Positions 60,069 through 64,000 of a stretch of 64,000 nt of DNA are shown here, in pieces. The DNA is from Sphingobacteriales bacterium (GTDB lineage Bacteria > Bacteroidota > Bacteroidia > Chitinophagales > CAIOSU01), in the NCBI GenBank assembly GCA_027486795.1, contig JAIXOI010000039.1, forward strand, positions 1 through 64,000, read 5' to 3'. A program made the translations under genes and the position numbers. The notes under the pieces are model-generated. The model ran no database searches and was not told where the DNA came from. It saw only the letters and a list, made by a program, of their open reading frames with translations. How positions within the stretch are numbered: position 1 is the first letter of the stretch; the number at the start of each line of letters is the position of its first letter.

Positions 60069-63000
60069 TCACTTCAACAAGGTTATGCTCCCCTTTTGAT
60101 ACCGCACGTTCACCCCATCGCAGTTGAGATAGCTCAATTGGTATACGTATACATCGGGTGATAAGTAGCGGCCTTTAAAGGTACCATCCCAAGTATAGTT
60201 AATATTGTTGGTGCGGAATACCAGCTCCCCCCAGCGGTTGAACACTTGCAGCTCAAGGAGCTGTATATCGTTGTGGAACAACTCAAACCGATCGTTGATG
60301 CCGTTGCCGTCTGGCGAGAATACGTTGGGTATGTATAGATAGCTATCGCTACAATCGCTGGGCTGCTCCAATAAACTGACAAAAATGGAATCAATAGCCA
60401 CACAATTGTTGTTGCCCCAAGCCTCCATCGTTATCCAAGTAGGCTCGGTAATAATGGCAATTGGTTGTTGACTGTTAGGGTTGTTCAACAAAGCAGCATC
60501 GGCGGTCCAGTTATAGCTTAATACCGCTGTCGCAGTAGTATTCAGCAAAACGGTATCGCCAGGATACACTTCGGTGGCGTTGGCCAGTATTTCCACATCT
60601 GGCGCGCTATCTACGGTAAGGCTTAGGGTAATGATACTATCGCAACCGTTAATGGCCACAAGCGTATCGCGATAAATTCCAGCGTTGATATAGGCAATGC
60701 CGCCCATCACCACGCTCTCGCCGGCACATATGGTGCGGTTAATAATAGTGTCGGCCACGGGTACAATGCTTAAGCGCAGTGTGAGTATACTGTCGCAGCC
60801 CGGTCCGCTTACGGTATCAGTATAAGTACCTGCCGCTGTATAGTTATTACCCTGAAAAATATAGCTGCTACCTGCACAAACCAGCGCCGCAACCGTATCC
60901 CGCAAATAAGGAAGTACTGCCAAAGTAAGAGTAACTATACTATCACAGGCGGGGCCGCTTAACGTATCCGTATATATACCAGCAGTGGTATAAACGGTAC
61001 CATGAAAGTTATAGCCATCGCCAGCACAAATGGTTTGGGTGGTGGTGGCGGTAAGGTATGGCAATACGCCTAGCAACAATGTGTGGATGCTGTCGCAGCT
61101 AGGGGTGATAATGGTATCGTGGTATGTACCTGCTGCAGTGTAAGTAATGCCTTGAAAGTTGAAGCTGCCGCCGGGGCAGATAAAGCCCGCCACCGTATCG
61201 CGCAAATAGAAAATCACAATTAGGTTGAGGGTAACAATGCTATCACAAAACGGCCCGCTCACGGTATCGCTGTAAGTACCTGCTGCCGTATATACGTTTC
61301 CATGGAAGACATAGCCATCGCCGGCACAAATAGTTTGATTGGTGGTATCTGTAAGGTAGTTGCTTACCGTTAAGTTTAGTACCACGATGCTATCGCACCC
61401 ATCGGCCGTTTGCAGGGTATCTCTATAGGTGCCGGTAGCGTTGTGCCCGTTTATCGATTGGCCTTGGCAAATAGATTGGCTGATTACCGTACTATCAGCA
61501 GGAGTTACGGTTAATATTAATAATATAATGCTATCGCATTGAGTTATGGTGGCAAGGGTATCCATATAGGTGCCCGCCTGCGTATGTATGTAGGGCCCTA
61601 TGGCCACGCTCTGCCCTTGGCAAATGGTTTCCATACGCAGATCGAAATAGCTGGGCCGCACCTCAACTCTGACGAAAATGGTACTATCGCAGCCGTTACC
61701 TTGTTGGTGCAGTTCTTTCAATACTATTTGGCTGGTGGTGATGTGGAGGGTATCGTACTGCACCGAGCCTGGCAAATGATATACGGTGGGTATGTGCGCG
61801 GTATCGCCTTGGCAAATACTCACTGTGCGCATAACACTGTAAGCGGGCTTATGGGTAATGTTAGTGGTAACAATACTGTCGCAACCTGAGGCTGCCGGTA
61901 TGGTATCTATACGCACCTGTATAGAGGTATCGGCAGCGGAGTACGTGAAAGGCCCTACTCTTATCACATCGTTAGGGCAAACTATTACGCTTTGGCTACC
62001 ATACTTAGTAGGGATAATGGTAAGGTTGGTGGTAACGATACTATCGCAGCCGGTAAATGCAGAAAGCGTATCTATATAAATACCCGTAGCAGTATAGCGT
62101 TGCGTGCCTACCTTTATGGTATCGCCTTGGCAGGCCGTGAAACTTTGGTTTACACGGGCAAGCATCTCCAAGTGGTAAATGGATTGCACCGTATCGCGAC
62201 AGCCGTTTATGTCGGCATAGCGGGTAATGATGTACATGCCGGTATCGCTGGCCGATACATTGAGCACACTAAGGGTATCGCCATTAAAGGTGCTACCGTT
62301 GGGCTTCTGCCAATGGTATGTATAAAATGGGCTTACCATGGGTATCAGCAATATATCTTCGCCGGGGCAGGGCGTATTGCTGATGGTGATAGGCGGGAAA
62401 CGCAGCGTGTCAATATCAGTAGCCGAAACGTAACTGTTGCCACAAGCATCTACCACCCTAAAGGTATAAGTACCTATAACTGGCAGGTAGAAGATGTTGC
62501 TCAATTGGGGGGCAAAGGTTTGCGGGCCAGATATTACCTCGTAGGTGTAAGGTGGCACTCCGCCCGAACTATCAACTAGCACCTGTGTGGTAACACTGGC
62601 TTGGCAAAAACTATTTACAAATTCGCTTATGTACGGAAACGGCGAGCCGTTAACCACGATTGTATCGTAAATAATGTTACAGAAGTCATTATTGTCGAGG
62701 TAATACCCCTGCGTAGGAAACTCAAAAAAGTCAATCTTGATGGTGTAGATACCATTGGGGATGTTGTAGATGGTCTTTCTAACCGAGTCTACCACATCAT
62801 CCGTCTCTATCACTTGCCCAGTGGTAATATTGGTAATGGTATAAGTAAAGTGCGGCAACGGAAAGGGATAGGCATACCTATGCCCACGGTTGATGGCCAA
62901 GTTGATAGCATTAAAGATGCCGCACTGCCCCGTGATGGTGCTATTGAAGGTGTAGCTCTTGCTATCCACCTCGCTGGGCAGTATGGTAAAACTGCTATCA

Positions 63001-64000
63001 ATGCGCTGCCCGCAACTATCCTGCACGCTAAAGTTGTAAGTGCCTGCTGGCAGGTTCTTTATCTCGAACAACTGGCCCGCGGGCACCACAAAGGTATCTG
63101 GGTAGCTAAGGGTGGATTGGTACTCAAACCCCGGCTTGGTGCTTTGCAGCGTGGGCGGACCCGAATCGATAACCCATACCAAGGGTGAAGTATTGTTAAA
63201 ACCCTGGGTTTGGATTTCAATGGCGATGGTGGAATCCAAACACTCGCGACCCACGGGAAACGGGTATACGGTAGGTGGTGCCGGGTCGGCCCAAACCCAA
63301 TCAACCGAAGTATATGTCTTTCCACATTTATCAACCAGTATCAACCGATAAGAATGGCCCACGATGCCGTTCTGTAGCAATGCATTGGTTACCATTCCCG
63401 AGTCGGTTACCATATTCAAGGTAATATCGAACAGGTAATACTCTAATGTATCTGGAAGCAATGTTGTCATGCCCTGATTATTGATGGTTTGGAAGGCATA
63501 GCCCAGCTTTGGTGGGCAAGAGCCAGCTATAACCCCTACAGGAAACGGAATAACATCTGAGGCTGTGTAGCCATCCATCCGTAAGCTTACCCCGCACGCG
63601 TTGGTAATGATGGCATGCCATGGCGAACCACCGAAAACCGCATGCGGCAGTATCGTGTATATCTGTACAATGTTGTATTGCGTTATCACATTCCAAAAGG
63701 TATTGTTATTGATAGCGCCGTTCATAGTATTGATAGTGATTGATGTGGTATTGCCCATATCATCATGTACCTCCACCGTCATGGGAAATTGTAGGTTGGT
63801 ATATGTAAAATTAATAATCAGCCTGGCTGAATCGCCACACAGTAAGTAGTGCGTGTATTGGTCAGGTGCGAGCGAGCTGGGCACCGACGACAGTACCACG
63901 CCCTTGGTTTGAAAGTTGCCACAAGCATCGGTTACGCGCAAAGTGTAGCTGCCATCGGGCAAATTGTAAAAGGTATCAATGCTTTGCGGCGGTGTGGTTA
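60069..64000 (-). CDS. T9SS-exported adhesin, C-terminal 1310 residues (5' end outside window)
   Basis: The frame stays open to base 64000, so the start is beyond the window; the apparent start at 63962 is an internal TTG. The first visible part has PKD/SprB-like modules ending in phrases such as YTLRVTDACGN, YNFSVQDSCGQ and YTFRVVDACGN. From about 62150 to 60590 come about ten shorter repeats of 45-55 residues with the pattern Q-x-IC-x-G-(8-12)-Y-x3-G-x-Y-x-DTL...GCDSIVTLxLxV. The end (IPNVFSPDGNGINDRF, FNRWGELVF, TWDGTFKG, YQKGSITLLK) is the gliding-type T9SS signal. Probably surface-displayed. Unlike the other two adhesins no PorP/SprF gene is visible nearby. Confidence 0.9.
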   Translation of the reverse strand, partial: TTPPQSIDTFYNLPDGSYTLRVTDACGNFQTKGVVLSSVPSSLAPDQYTHYLLCGDSARLIINFTYTNLQFPMTVEVHDDMGNTTSITINTMNGAINNNTFWNVITQYNIVQIYTILPHAVFGGSPWHAIITNACGVSLRMDGYTASDVIPFPVGVIAGSCPPKLGYAFQTINNQGMTTLLPDTLEYYLFDITLNMVTDSGMVTNALLQNGIVGHSYRLILVDKCGKTYTSVDWVWADPAPPTVYPFPVGRECLDSTIAIEIQTQGFNNTSPLVWVIDSGPPTLQSTKPGFEYQSTLSYPDTFVVPAGQLFEIKNLPAGTYNFSVQDSCGQRIDSSFTILPSEVDSKSYTFNSTITGQCGIFNAINLAINRGHRYAYPFPLPHFTYTITNITTGQVIETDDVVDSVRKTIYNIPNGIYTIKIDFFEFPTQGYYLDNNDFCNIIYDTIVVNGSPFPYISEFVNSFCQASVTTQVLVDSSGGVPPYTYEVISGPQTFAPQLSNIFYLPVIGTYTFRVVDACGNSYVSATDIDTLRFPPITISNTPCPGEDILLIPMVSPFYTYHWQKPNGSTFNGDTLSVLNVSASDTGMYIITRYADINGCRDTVQSIYHLEMLARVNQSFTACQGDTIKVGTQRYTATGIYIDTLSAFTGCDSIVTTNLTIIPTKYGSQSVIVCPNDVIRVGPFTYSAADTSIQVRIDTIPAASGCDSIVTTNITHKPAYSVMRTVSICQGDTAHIPTVYHLPGSVQYDTLHITTSQIVLKELHQQGNGCDSTIFVRVEVRPSYFDLRMETICQGQSVAIGPYIHTQAGTYMDTLATITQCDSIILLILTVTPADSTVISQSICQGQSINGHNATGTYRDTLQTADGCDSIVVLNLTVSNYLTDTTNQTICAGDGYVFHGNVYTAAGTYSDTVSGPFCDSIVTLNLIVIFYLRDTVAGFICPGGSFNFQGITYTAAGTYHDTIITPSCDSIHTLLLGVLPYLTATTTQTICAGDGYNFHGTVYTTAGIYTDTLSGPACDSIVTLTLAVLPYLRDTVAALVCAGSSYIFQGNNYTAAGTYTDTVSGPGCDSILTLRLSIVPVADTIINRTICAGESVVMGGIAYINAGIYRDTLVAINGCDSIITLSLTVDSAPDVEILANATEVYPGDTVLLNTTATAVLSYNWTADAALLNNPNSQQPIAIITEPTWITMEAWGNNNCVAIDSIFVSLLEQPSDCSDSYLYIPNVFSPDGNGINDRFELFHNDIQLLELQVFNRWGELVFRTNNINYTWDGTFKGRYLSPDVYVYQLSYLNCDGVNVRYQKGSITLLK
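60590..62150 (-). repeat. Array of about ten short CDSI-type coding repeats
   Basis: Repeat of 45-55 residues with conserved ICxG, Y..G.Y.DT and CDSI words. Different from the SprB-like repeats of the 10-25 kb adhesins. Confidence 0.75.

Noticed and set aside
63960..63962. Apparent start of the third adhesin at a TTG
   Set aside because: The frame continues without stop to base 64000, so the real start is outside the window.
1..64000. tRNA, rRNA, integrase or transposase genes
   Set aside because: I looked in the spacers and at the protein list and found no cloverleaf or recombinase family member; a covariance search could still find one.

Overview
The window looks like a chromosome segment from a member of the Bacteroidota. 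The evidence is three giant secreted proteins ending in the gliding-motility/T9SS C-terminal domain (IPNxFxPxGDGxND...FDRWGE...GWDGTFKG...KGSxTLL), a PorP/SprF-type outer-membrane protein, bshA (bacillithiol synthesis), a GldM-C-terminal-like protein, a BP74-like T9SS cargo, a fused E1 alpha/beta dehydrogenase, and three promoters resembling the Bacteroidota pattern TTG-N20-TAnnTTTG. Base composition is moderate over most of the window and clearly AT-richer in the restriction-modification locus (6.6-10.5 kb). Order or family cannot be fixed from this segment; a Chitinophagales/Saprospirales-like environmental bacterium is a guess.

Layout. 0-5.3 kb: partial membrane protein, secreted SUMF1-domain protein, lipoprotein, GldM-D4-like protein, two spacers full of small palindromes, and a large glycosyltransferase fused to a degenerate sugar-phosphate transferase. 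5.4-10.5 kb: a cystathionine gamma-synthase/lyase-type enzyme, then a two-gene restriction-modification system whose methylase carries an N-terminal nuclease domain, followed by the stump of a PhoD-like phosphatase. 10.97-27.0 kb: a surface-adhesin module on the minus strand: PorP/SprF protein, a 1381-residue adhesin and a 3521-residue adhesin with about 27 SprB-like repeats and a glycine-rich block. 27.0-30.1 kb: an Old-Yellow-Enzyme-type oxidoreductase and an AbiEi-Fic fusion, each followed by a copy of the 3' end of the next gene, a membrane-anchored EEP-family hydrolase. 30.1-59.5 kb: mostly housekeeping genes (two rhomboids, bshA, M3 oligopeptidase, TsaC/Sua5, Nfu-type Fe-S protein, GlyRS, BCKDH-like E1, ABC-F, DinB, amidohydrolase, OxyR, RDD, LMW phosphatase) plus a RelE-type toxin-antitoxin pair and an ECF sigma/anti-sigma pair. 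60.0 kb to the end: the C-terminal 1.3 kres of a third adhesin built from a different short repeat.

The most interesting signals are: (i) the AbiEi-Fic fusion with a self-inhibitory motif and twin operator-like repeats; (ii) three near-identical 35-38 bp copies of the EEP gene 3' end, placed 8-9 bp after the stop codons of two unrelated genes, suggesting cassette-like insertion; (iii) a recurrent intergenic architecture in which short words are repeated tandemly and often again in inverted orientation, with a different word at each locus; and (iv) the two-subunit nuclease-methylase/specificity system lacking an HsdR translocase. No tRNA, rRNA, CRISPR array, integrase or transposase gene was recognised.
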